Below are positions 37,739 through 49,323 of a stretch of 64,000 nt of DNA, piece by piece (within the stretch, counting starts at the first letter, position 1; each line of letters begins with the position of its first letter). Source of the DNA: Onchidella celtica (lineage: Eukaryota; Mollusca; Gastropoda; Systellommatophora; Onchidiidae). The notes beneath the pieces are model-generated. The model saw only the letters and a program-made list of their open reading frames with translations. It was not told the DNA's origin and did no database searches. Location: assembly GCA_963931925.1 (NCBI GenBank), contig OZ007571.1, positions 58,553,625 to 58,617,624 of the forward strand. The letters are read 5' to 3'. The position numbers and the translations under genes are program-made.

Positions 37739-40301
37739 TGTGAGAGGATGAACGACTTTTTATTTTTTATGTGCTTTCATGGTAGCTCTAGTGCGTGAGT
37801 GAGGGACAGCCACTCATGGTAGTTTATGGACACTTGGCCGAGTACCATTAATTGGATTATTTCCCTTGTAATACTAGCGCGGGACCCGTTATTCACATCA
37901 CGGTGAAAAGCGCGCATTTTGATTGGTCAGTTGGAAATGTTGACCACCGGGCTTCCAACTCTTATATCATGGCTTTAAGTTTCTTACAACTCGCTCCTTC
38001 GTTGTTATCCACCGACAGAAAGACGGGAACCCGAATTCATTTTTGAGAGTAGACAATACCCTATCGGTACAAAATAGGTACTCATGATAACGTTTGTTAT
38101 CAATGGAGATACGTCGTATTAATGGACGAAAGTATCCCGCACAAAATTGTCGAATGTTGTTAGTCCTGACACTTTGAAAATTTATATTAAAACTATTACC
38201 GGGTTTCTGGTAAAAGTAGTCAGTTAGAATTGTAGCAGCAAGTTTCTGCTTTATAATGGTACTAATTTCGTTGTACTTTGATGCACATGTCCTATTGAAA
38301 TAATTAATAAGAGGATCTCGGATTTAAGGTAAACCACGAGTTAGACGCATGGTATCCCCGATAATTCCAACCTGGGTCAAATTTATTCAATTATTGCTGG
38401 AGTAGTAATTTCTGCAGTTTACTGGGATACCTAATTGACTTTTGTGTGCACCCTTTTAACCGTACTGTAAATTCGATTGTGTTAGGACCCTAACCGGTTA
38501 TGTTGTTCGGCTGGACTCAATGTCCGAGCCTTTCACTTGTGCAACACGGGCTACGTAATAGCTCTCTCGGACGTCCGCGCGGGCTCATAAATAAGATGCG
38601 AGTTCGAGTGGTCAGCACACTCCATCATAGACGCAGAGACAAGAGCCGACAGCACAGTGAACCCAGACCAGCAACCCGGGCCCGTAGCAGCTCAGAGGCT
38701 TGCCGACGCTTGCCATCGCCACCCCGCCCCATAAGGCATGAAGCGGTAGCGCAGGACCCGGAGAGACTTTGGGTAAGTTGGAGACTATTATATTAGAAGT
38801 GACTTTAATTTGCGCACCCCCCCCCCCCATTTCTTGGATGCCGCGTAGAGAATGCTGATCTACAGAGACTATTATGAGTCCGGCTCAACGGTAATTGCCA
38901 TTGTCATTAGACGTGTAAGATGCGCGATGCAGCGCAGTGTCTTGATATTGTGACTTTATTGTCAAAGTTAACGTTTGCGGTGCTAGATGATAATGATGGC
39001 TCGCTAACCAAGCTATCACGATTTGCTTGTGTGCATATATATAGTGTGTGTGTAGCATTGCCTTGTTGTGGTAGGCAGTGAGGATTTCCTGACATGTTGA
39101 TGTGGATGACTTATGTTATAGCGAGCGGCACTACACACTTGATTGTATTACGGGTATTTGTGTACCTTGCCAGTACCACTATGCTATAGAGAGCAGTGTG
39201 ATTGTGATTGCGTGTTTAGTGTTTAAGATGTGTAATTAATTACATGTATTGGAGATGTATAATATTAGTTGGGCCTCACATGGGTGAGCCCCAGGATTGT
39301 TCTATGTGCGGCGGTGGATGAACAATGTTTCAGTGAGTCTACACATACGTTGCAATGAGTCTCGCCGACATATATATATATATATATATATATCATGTGC
39401 ATGTATTATAGTTATCCAGATGTATTATGCTTCTATGAGTTTCGTAAGTGTGTGAAGGGCAGTTTCATTTTAAGGAATGTACACATTACTTTATGTATCT
39501 GGTGGTGTGTCATACACATGTTAGCCTGGCGGCATAGCTCCGCGGCTAAGGTCAAAGGGCATGACCCTTCAGTATCGATTGGGAAGGGAAGTAACCAATA
39601 CAATAGCCCTGGGGCGGGTTAGTACTAATAATGGGAGTGGGCCTATGAGGATGGCCTGCATTGAGATGCAGCGTCTGTGTTATGAACGGTCAGTGGGCCA
39701 TGTTGGCCACTGCGTTATTAAATGGAATGGCCACTCTGGATGTGTTGTACACCGGCTCAGTGGAGCGAAACTATTGTGTTCTTGCCCCTTCATTTGTTAT
39801 GTCCTTCATACTTTGATTAGTACATTAGTTTGTGTTGCCAGTGTACTAGGAAACTCCTTGTGTATATGATATAGCCACTTGTAGTTGTTATTCATTAACC
39901 TTAGCGCTATTTTATTCCATGCATACATATCCAGTTGGTTATTGCTTAAATTCTATATTATGTTGTTGTTGTTTGATTTAATACTTAATACTATTAATAT
40001 GTATGTCCACCATTGATTGCCTGATTAATGTTGTCATTATATCCTAATCATATTTTTGTCTTTTTCTCTTGTTCCAGCTTATGGCTGGTTGGGCTTCTTT
40101 TTATGGGCTTCTTCTCTTTCTTGGCTTCTTTTTCTTGGTAGGGTTTTCCCACGCCTTTTTGGTAGTGATACCTTTGTTAGGCTTTTTTGAATAAATAAGA
40201 TTGCCAGCAGAACCCTGTGTTTGTTAATCCTGTGTATCCTTAAGGGAGTTACTATTGAACCCACGCAGTAACCACATTACCCACTCGTAGTTCATCCAAC
40301 A
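37739..40301 (+). repeat. 3' LTR of the LARD-like element
   Basis: About 2563 bp, matching the 5' LTR almost perfectly up to position 40250. The last ~50 bp before the CCAACA end are only loosely similar to the corresponding end of the 5' LTR. Confidence 0.85.
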
Positions 40302-40348
40302 GTAGGTATATTTGTAACCTCATTGTCACATTTAATCAAGAGACCTGG

Positions 40349-40525
40349 ACAGCATTCCTTCGTCAATCCTACGTAGATTTGTACAGTCGAGGCTGATTTC
40401 CTACATCAGACAGATGTCAGCACGATGTCGTAATCAGCTGACCTACGTAGGAATGATGTTATTCCTTTATGCTATAAATGATGTCCATCCCACGCATAAG
40501 ATTTCCGTAGGCTTGCTGGCTGGGG
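40349..40525 (+). mobile_element. MITE-like repeat, copy 2
   Basis: Related to the copies at 25.0, 51.2 and 58.5 kb: TTTCCTACATCAGACAGATG block, TACGTAGGAATGATG motif and a GCTTGCTGGCTGGGG end. The left end is worn. Confidence 0.6.
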
Positions 40526-43500
40526 AGAGCCCCCCCCCCCCCCCCCCCCCCAGTTCGCTGCCGACTGGTTGATGATCCACAGTTTAATTTGAGAGACATT
40601 GCCCCAGACAGCCCCAAGTTTGTCGGACTATCAGCTGACACATATCCCTTTCCCTGACTGACCTTTCACTTTCAGAAACTACTGCATCGCTGTATTACCC
40701 ACCACCGTTGTTTGTGTCGCTAACAAAACACGAAGACGTATAATTTATGTTACAGCTGTCGACTTTGCCTTCATAATCATTAGCATTGTCAAGTAATCCA
40801 AATGACAAAAATTGTTGTTCCATTTTTTTACTGAGTAATATTCCTCTGAAAACAACTATATAGATAGGCTTATACTTATAGTGTTGAGGTGTCTTTATAA
40901 ACCTAACTATTCATGTCAACTAGCAAAAAGATAAAAGGGATTAAATGAACAAACAAACAAACGAACGAAAACAAACACACACACACAAGTAAAAACGACT
41001 AACTATGAGTTTGTATTATAAACAAAGTGTTTTAAAAGGTAAGTATTTAGGGGAAACTTGCACTATTCAGTTCCGGTTGACTTTGCTTTGCATAGCATCA
41101 AAATTGATGATCATGATTATATATAATATACATGTAGTTGTTTCAGCTAACCAGGTTTAATGAAAACCTTTGGGTGAAACTTGAGTGGTAATTCCAAGCA
41201 ATCTTCGGTAAGACAAGAGTATGGTGATAGAGACAGACAGACGCTACACAGGCAGACAAGCAGACAGATAGTTGGGTAGAAAGATAGACAGACAGACAAA
41301 CAGACAGACAGGCAGGCAGACAGACAGACACAGACAGACAGATAGATAGAGAGAGAGAGATAAATAGATAGTGGATAGATAGACAGACAGACAGATAGAT
41401 AGGTAGATAAGCTTAGATGGAAAGATAGATAAATAGATAGAGAAAGCTAGAGAGATCAATATACATATATAGATGGATGGATAGAAAGATGGATAGAAGG
41501 ACAAATGGAAAGGACAGATAGAAAGACAGAAAGATACATAAATGTATAAAACCATTACCAACAACAGCTGCAACAAGCATAATCACATCAAGAAAGAACT
41601 ATATAATCTCTGTTCCTTTTTCAGGAATGTAAGAATGTAATAACAAATACAACATTGACAGCCACATTCCAGCTGATTGTAGTTGAATTACTGACGTAAC
41701 TCTTTGAAGACATGAGAATAACGATAACAGTAATGACACATAATGATCTTTTTTTTTATGATAAACATTTCATTTCTCCTTCACTTACTTAGTCCTCATA
41801 ATTCTAAACACAGTAAATGTGTAGAACCAAAGCATATTGTGCTATCACCCCAAAGAACCAGACCTGCTTGGGACACCCATGGCCACAGAGAGGACTTTCT
41901 ATAATGAAAGGTGCAGTATTGTTAAAACAGATTTCAATGATAAGCAAGCATTTCCTTGAAAAAACATTCCCAGGAAATGATCTGAGAAGCTGAAATTTGA
42001 AAGGAAAAAAATTTCTATAAAATTACAAATATTAAAACAAGTCGTTGCTTTTCGTAAGTTGGGGAGACTAAAAACAGATGCAAACATAAATGGAATATTT
42101 TCAAAAAGGCACAACTGTAATTCCATAATTTATTTACTCTTATCCACATTTATCTGCAGATATACCTGTGGTTTACCATGAATGTTCTAGTCCTGTAATA
42201 TATGTTACCCAAATACTTTTATCATCAAATTATGTTTTGTTATTTGACAAAACATTTTAAGTCAGCACTTTCATGATTACAAAAGACTTTTGATATGTCA
42301 TATTCATGTCAAAATGTCTACTTTTTCTTGCACAAACTATAAAAAGTAAAATGACATAAGTCCTGGCCTTAATCAGCACAAAATTGAACCATAACTGAAA
42401 AGACAGACACCTAAGGCTCAAAAGTTTCACTCAAACATACATCTTCCAATTTACAAATACACCACTAAACTAAATACATCTTCACTAATACTGTCAACTT
42501 TTATGTACAAATATGCACATTATTTTTATATCTCTTTATTCACAACAAATACTGAGCAAATGCAAAAACATATTCACAAGAGATATAAAATTTCCATACA
42601 CTTCTAGACCAATTGTTATCACATTCTGCAACATTTTTATAAAAAGGGAGGCAATATAGAAACCTTTATGTCCCACTTGGTAGTTAATAGAATTTTAATA
42701 AATTAATGATGTTATTTTTAGTTTCAAAGTTACTCATATTTAACATTCTGAGTACCCAAAAAGATGTCTGGATTGATTTGGCTGCTGGATAAGGCCAATT
42801 CAGGACACGGATATCGTGTTTATGACTGATGACAAAAAAGTGTAGATTAATGCATCTCAAAAAAAAAAATAATAATAATAATATACAAAAAAATAAATTT
42901 AAAAAAAATTTAGTGATGGATATTGAATTCTAGCAATCCGCAAGTAAGCAATAGTATGAAAAACCAAAATAATACCAAAACATCCCCTTTCCCTTGGTGT
43001 TTAAGTGTTTGCATGCACCATATTTTCACTTTTCTCCTCCACTGATCACCAAAAAATGTTGCTTCTTTCATTCAGTACTGATAATATATGACTATTGGGT
43101 AAAGTCATCTGGCTATGTCATAAATGACTTTCCAATTTTTGCTAATGACACATTAGCGATTACAAAAAAATACAAGCCTTCATGTGTATGGTAGAGATCC
43201 ACTGATTTAGTGATGATCATCACATTATTTGGTCTTTCGCTATGTTTAGACAGACTAGATCAATCAGTGACCTGATTGAACATATTATATGGGGACTACG
43301 GCTGATGACAGAATATTGTGGTGGCAAATAAAATGCATGGGTATGAAGTCAGAGTCATAAATTGAGGTAATTTAATAAAAAAACAACAAAAAAAACCATT
43401 AAGCAAAGCCTCACACTCTACATTTCGTTCTCACATCATTCCCGTGATCTCTGACCTGTCATGATGAAATCAGCTCCACAGGTTGAAAATTGTCTTGAGC

Positions 43501-43743
43501 TGTAACTAACATTTGTCTAGTCCCACTGTTCTTATTCTTGGTAGTCATGCTGAATGAAATAACATGATAACACACACTGGCCCAGTTACTATTCTGTCTT
43601 TCAGCATTCAGGAAATAACAGAGATAACACAAGCTGGTGCACTTGCCATTCCATCCATCAATATTCAAGAATTTTATATGTAAATACGCCTGCACTTGAT
43701 ATTTCATTCTATATATATTCAGTTCTGTAGAAAATGTTCCTCA
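40526..43743. other. downstream of MORN3: 3' UTR candidate and microsatellites
   Basis: No separate gene recognised. Sequence just left of the MORN3 stop codon (43744) is AT-rich and probably 3' UTR. AATAAA signals on the minus strand lie at 42540-42535 and near 42130, either of which could end the transcript. A long poly(C) run (40531-40550) and a GACA/GATA array (41228-41540) lie farther left. Confidence 0.5.
41228..41540. repeat. GACA/GATA microsatellite
   Basis: Degenerate (GACA)n/(GATA)n array of about 310 bp. Open frames over it are repeat artefacts. Confidence 0.92.
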
Positions 43744-46700
43744 TTATTCATGATCCTGTAGGAACTGGTCTTCTGCCTCAGCAACCACACCCTCAGCGTT
43801 GGCCAATTTAACCTGCAAAATGAGCAAAAACCAAATCGCAGGTTAATAATTTTCTTGAGAGATCAGAAACTACAACGGCCTGTGCTCAAAACACTATTTC
43901 TAAGAGGTCGAGTGGAGAAAGCATGCTCAAGTTACACGTGTTTCCACATCACATGCCGCAATAAATATTAGGTCCTTTAACAATACAGAGTCAAAGAAAT
44001 ACCATAAACTCAGCCATCCAGAGATGAAGCAACCTTCTAATATTCGAGCCGATAAAGGAGTAAAGGAGTTTTATGTCCCTATTCAGCATTTTATATGAAA
44101 CTATATCAGAGATGAGGCTCTATAAAAAACACCTGTGTACAACTTCCGCAGAAATACAAAACCATTAGGTTGGGTCCTGCCCTGAGCAAAATACAGGTGC
44201 AGCACCATTCACAAGATGGTCACATTCTTGAATCAGTACCACTGGGTCATTGCACTGCCTTTAGTTACCAAAGATGATTTAATCATGTTTTTGAACATCT
44301 GCCTTGAAGGAATTTCTTATGATGATATACTTCCAGAGATTCCATCATACAATAACTAAATCATGATATTTGTTTCCAATGACATGTCCAGAGTGGCTGA
44401 CAAAACACACCAAAACCAGTCAATATGCTCCACATAGAATGATACAACTTTATAGAAAAATCAGCAGTGGCATCTTTCTTTCTCAGTTTGAGTTCACACT
44501 TTCCTGAGTCACATATCTGTACAAATCACTGTGTGCTGCAAAACAACCTAAGTAAGTCACTCAAACTGTTTAAGACAGACTTTCAGTGAATGTAAGGACA
44601 GACTGACTTGGCCCCCAGCTTACCTCTGGTATTGGGTACTGAGTTGGATCTGGAGCATTGTCTCTGCCAAAATCTTTCATTGTGCCACACTTGGGTACAT
44701 CATTCTGCCATACACCCTCAAACACTTGACCAGAGTCCAGGTAATAAAATTTCCCAACTCCATTCTTTTTACCATCTTTCCAGGAACCTTCATAGCGATT
44801 TTCATTTGCTTAGAAAGAGAGACAAATGCTACCTGGTAAGAATATTACTGAAACTGTTGACACAAACCTACAACAAGCAATCCCCGGTGACTGTTCAATA
44901 GATTTCCATGATTGCATTTCACAACCCCTGGTGAGTATCAAATACCTTAATACAGATTCGCAGAGAAAAGAAAGTTTTTATTTTTTCATTCATTGTCACT
45001 ATTTCATTTTTCCAATTTACAAATACAAGCTTCAGTCATCAGGACCACACTCCTAATTCAATATCAATTTGAAATTTGTTACAATAAAATTATCCACTTC
45101 TGAATTTTTGTGAGTATCTCTAATAGATCTCCAATTATAAGGCTGGAAATTGTAAGTTGAAGGATTTCCTTCAAAGCACCATTTCTGAATAACCGCACAC
45201 CATAAGCTTACACAGAGTACAACTTCACAATGAAAAAACTGAGCTCAGTTTAGAGAAATCGAGGTCAAAGAGATTTCCAGATACTAACTCAGTCTAAGCA
45301 TTCCCTGGCCACTCCTCTGGTCATCATACCACTCTCCTTCATAAATTGTGCCATCCTCGTAGTACATGCGCCCCCAACCTGAACATTTGCCAGCGTACCA
45401 TTCTCCCTCATAAAATTCTGTCTCAGAGTAGAATTCTGTGCCATATCCCTGAGAAACAAAGATTATTTCAAAACAAAAATATGAACTGGATTGTGAGACT
45501 TTCAGATGTTTTACGTTAGTCAGTGGATTAGGCACCATTAATGCTGTTTGCTTCTTTTGCGTCCAGAGATCATTTGTATGCAGAAACACAATTAAAACTC
45601 TTACATAGCAGGAGTAAAATGTTTGAAGCAATAATCTGCAACCCCTCGAAAAAAACTTGGCTTGACAGGATGACATGGTTTGGAGAGATAGAAGAATACG
45701 TTTGAGAAAATATCTTTATATCCCATGAACCATGGTTAGATGTCAGCTCCATGCTAGCTATTATATGCACTTTGAAAAGGAGGCTTTTTCATTAAATTTT
45801 GGTCTCCAATTCTTGTCAAGGCTGACAAGGAATTTGGCATATAAAGCAACAATGCCCTCCACAAACTCAAGGAATTTATGGGAAGGCAAACAAAATTATT
45901 TTAAATAATAAACTCACATGTCTTAAGTCATTTTTCCAGCCACCTGAATATTCTTTTGTAAAACCACCTTTGCCATCAGAATGGGTGAGAGTTCCAAAGC
46001 CACTCCTTTTCCCTTTCTTCCAGTCACCATCATAGACTTTATTTGTCTCTTTCCACTTGTATGTACCTTTGCCTGAAATAGACACAAAAACACAAAACAC
46101 TTGCAATTAAGTTTGCTGCCCATACTAAAAAAGCATTTTTTAAGCTCATCAAACATGAGTTTGCAAAAAACATGATAGACTGTTGAACATCAGCTATCAA
46201 AACAGTGAACTTTTGAAGTACTCTTCTTTTTTTTTTCTCTTGACAGCGGAAGAATTTTAGAGGGCCAATATCTTTACCCATAGAACAAGATTCATTTGGT
46301 GCGTGCCCTGCAGTGGCCTTTGATCATAGCTGGACTTTGTAACTATATGCTGTTGTCATGGATGTCAGAAGAGACAATCTGACACCTAGATGATGGACTA
46401 TACATAAAGCCAGCCATTCTTTGGAAGGTTGAAATCTCAGACTAACTTCCAACCCTAAACAAAACCCTGAACTTGGCCCCTAATCACATTTCCCCAGGAT
46501 TATCTTAAAAAAAAAAAAAACAGTAGGTAGTCAAAACCCGCCTGCTGAGCGTACTCTCGACGGCCGATTTTGTAAAAACATCGATCTTTCCCACGCTAGT
46601 ATCACGATAACCGTAACTCAATCATAAATGTGTTTGGTATCATTGAAAAGATCAACTGTTCTTCTTTCAAACAGTGTTATTAATTTAATGAAAGAAAGCC

Positions 46701-49323
46701 AGTAGCAATTTCTATGTGCTGGCTATAAACCCCACCATCGCAGCCGTTTTGCGTGAAATCTGCTCGAACCAGAACCAGATTTTCGGACTGACATTCTTCA
46801 ATAACGCATTGGGCACACCAGTGAAGTGGCTTATTCTGAAAAAGCAAAAATAGACATTTATTTTCGTATATTTTTGACGGCGGTACGATGCCGACTTCCC
46901 GTTGAAAAATTCAAGTAAATAATTTAAACGTATTTTTCTGCATGATCGGAAAAAAACTCAGCTTTCAAAAATTCATCATAATAAAGACAGACCTTTTTTC
47001 TTTTAAAAATCAACTATTCTCATATGAAACTAGCTCCCTGATTGCTTTGCGAGACTCCAAACAAAGGTCACCAAATTTTAGACAACACACAACACAAACG
47101 CTGAGCAAGGCATGATTGCGTGCCTAGTCGGGCCGCGCGGCGCGCCGGCTATCGGCTCATAATTTTCAACTTTGGAGAAGATCAGAATAAACATATTTAT
47201 CACAGCTTTCTTGAAACTAATACCACATTGTAGAGCTTGAAATTCTGATTAATTTGATGTATGAAATGTCTTTCTATCTCAATTAGATCAAAAGTTGTGG
47301 TTTTGTAAACAAGCCAAAAATCCTGATTTTTACTCTCGTGAAATCGAGCGAAATTTACCTTAATCATTATCGCCAAAATTGAGCCTTATTTTTAAAAAAA
47401 TGTATATGGCGTGAGTGTTTGAAAAAAAATAAGCCAATATTATGGAAACTTTCCAGTTGATATGAATGAGTTTATCGCTGTTTCGAGTATTAATGGCACA
47501 CTAATTACACGTCGAATTCAAGGGTTTGTCAAATTTGAAAATGTGACGAATTTGTACGTATTTTTGCAATTTTCAAATTGCCATAACTTTTTTGTTTACA
47601 AATGGATTTTCATGAAATAAAAGTAACCAGAATCGCAAGCTCTATAATATGGCTATAGCACCTAAGTTATTGGGTTAAATATTAAATTTGGTTTGGACTA
47701 CCTAATAACTGGCATAGGACTGACCTCAAGTTTGCTCATATAAATAGTATAGGTATAGTATAGGTTCACTGGTTATGCTATTGCACCACCTTTGGCTTAG
47801 TGTATGAAACCCAATTCTATGGTATTAATTAACCTTGTCAAACCTACAAAAACCCAGCACAAATCTGTGTCGAACTAGGCTAGAGAAGGAATGCTGGCTG
47901 GGATCCCTCATCTGATACAGTGCATGTTATGATGCTTATTAAAACATTGTTTTGTTTTGGCATGGTATGCAGTTTATTATTTCTTATGGCACTTGAGTCA
48001 AAATCTTTCAGAACAGTATCACCGTCCTATTTAATGTTACACTCCATTGTTTGGAATAATTATATGCCACTCTTCCATGACGCCTTTTTTAAAACCTCAG
48101 GCATAAATTTCGGTAAATTCATTTCTTCACGTAGCCCCTCACCTTGATTTGTTTTGAGAATCTGTTAGCATTGTTAGAATGGCTTAACTCTTTATGTCCG
48201 GCGAGCCGAGTCACGTGGCGCGGTGCCGTAACCAAAAGAACGGCAAGCCGACTCATTCGGCTTGCTCCGTGCATATCGTATTTTGTTACGACAATTCAAT
48301 ATTTAGCGACCACAGTTTGCGGCAATTGCGGCAATTTTTATCGAAAATAGGCTTTCATAAGTCTGTTTACATCCAGTTTGGCCTAGTTTAGCGAGTGTAG
48401 CGGCAGTTTTGGCACCTTTTTGCAGCCTGAGATTTTGTTTAGGGAAATCAGCTGATCAGTGCACAACTGCAGTTGAACAAGGGTTCCAGCCATGGCCTTT
48501 GGTGTTGAAGAAAGGCCTCGTTGATTGACAGCTCAGCAAGCAATGGATTTATTTACCCATGCATTGGACAGATCTGACTCCGAGCTTTCATTCAGTGATG
48601 ATGAAGGCTTGTATATGATGATCAAGGATCTGGATCTGGTTCTGATTTTCAGTCTGGAACCTCTGACAATTGACCTACGAATGGATTATGCTGCATATCA
48701 CTGCTTACGTCACTTTGATTACTTTTTATTGATGATAGACCTACTCTTGGATTATATGTGGACATTTTTTTTCTTTGATCATGGATATAATCTCCCATTG
48801 CTAACCTGCTATGACCTCGTGACTAATAAAATTGTTATACAAAATTAGTTTGTTTTTATTTTTCATTCATCTTTATGTGCTGTATTTTACTTCACTGTTT
48901 CTAGATAATGACACTCCAACAACACTGACAGATGCAGCATTCAATTCCCAACACACACATACTAAAATTATTTTTTTTGTTATTGTGGCTTTTATACTAG
49001 TAAAGGAACTGTGGTTGTTTCTCCAACCCACCCTATTGTGAAAATCAAGTGCTCCCTGACCACCTGCGGTCAGAATGAAAAACCCCTACGGTCATGAAGA
49101 GTTAAGATTCTAATGTTAATTTGCATGGTAGGCCTATACTTTCAACTCCTGTTTCGGGAGAATATAAACCTAACATACCGTGTTTTAAATTGTCTAACCA
49201 GTCTCCTGTGTATTCATTGCCATTGACAGAGTATACTGTATGACGGACGCCTTTCTTCTGTGCCAAATAATCCCATTCTTTCCAAAGTGGTTCTCGAGAT
49301 TTGGGTTGATGTAAAAAGGGCAT
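43744..49323 (-). CDS. MORN3: MORN repeat-containing protein 3
   Basis: Five coding exons: 49323-49179, 46072-45918, 45448-45289, 44808-44624 and 43812-43744 (stop TAA). Donors are GTATGT, GTGAGT, GTTAGT and GTAAGC, every acceptor ends in AG, and phases agree throughout. The product is 237 residues, against about 240 in human. Each of exons 1-4 carries MORN units of the YxGxWxxxxxxGxG type, such as YDGDWKKGKRSGFGTL and YEGEWYAGKCSGWGRM. The end has the MORN3 signature CGTMKDFGRD and PDPTQYPIPE. The start Met begins MPFLHQPK ahead of the conserved LWKEWD. Known: MORN repeats bind membranes or partner proteins, and mammalian MORN3 is testis-enriched and linked to sperm head and tail formation. 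Intron 1 (3.1 kb) carries two DNA transposon derivatives. Confidence 0.93.
46523..47705. mobile_element. DNA element with inverted ends, non-autonomous
   Basis: The left end TAGGTAGTCAAAACC (46524-46538) and the right end, read on the other strand, TAGGTAGTCCAAACC match at 14 of 15 positions and bound about 1.18 kb. The interior has no transposase-like frame. The superfamily is unclear. A TA at the edges would fit a TA target, but this is weak. It lies in MORN3 intron 1. Confidence 0.45.
48184..49105 (+). mobile_element. piggyBac-type deletion derivative
   Basis: It starts and ends with TTAA. The inverted ends TTAACTCTTTATGTCCG and TTAACTCTTCATGACCG match at 15 of 17 bases. Known: TTAA is the piggyBac target duplication. 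Near 48495-48610 an acidic stretch (LTAQQAMDLF..., DSELSFSDDEG) resembles the acidic N-terminus of piggyBac transposases, and the catalytic part is absent. It is a 0.92 kb non-autonomous derivative that must have been moved by a transposase supplied elsewhere. Its right end is 74 bp from MORN3 exon 1. Confidence 0.75.

Larger units (their letters stand above)
34112..40301 (+). mobile_element. non-autonomous LTR element with 2.56 kb LTRs (LARD-like)
   Basis: Two nearly identical direct repeats (34112-36679 and 37739-40301) flank a 1.06 kb interior with no gag or pol similarity. Ends are TGTGAGAGG...CCAACA. A GTAG tetranucleotide borders both outer ends (34108-34111, 40302-40305), a possible target duplication. 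A primer-binding-like TGGTGTCAAGAAGTGGGA follows the left LTR, and a purine tract AGCAGGGGAGAA precedes the right LTR. Inference: a large LTR derivative mobilised by another element. Age: young, with only about five differences seen over the first 2.5 kb of the LTRs. Its family cannot be assigned without coding parts. Confidence 0.82.
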
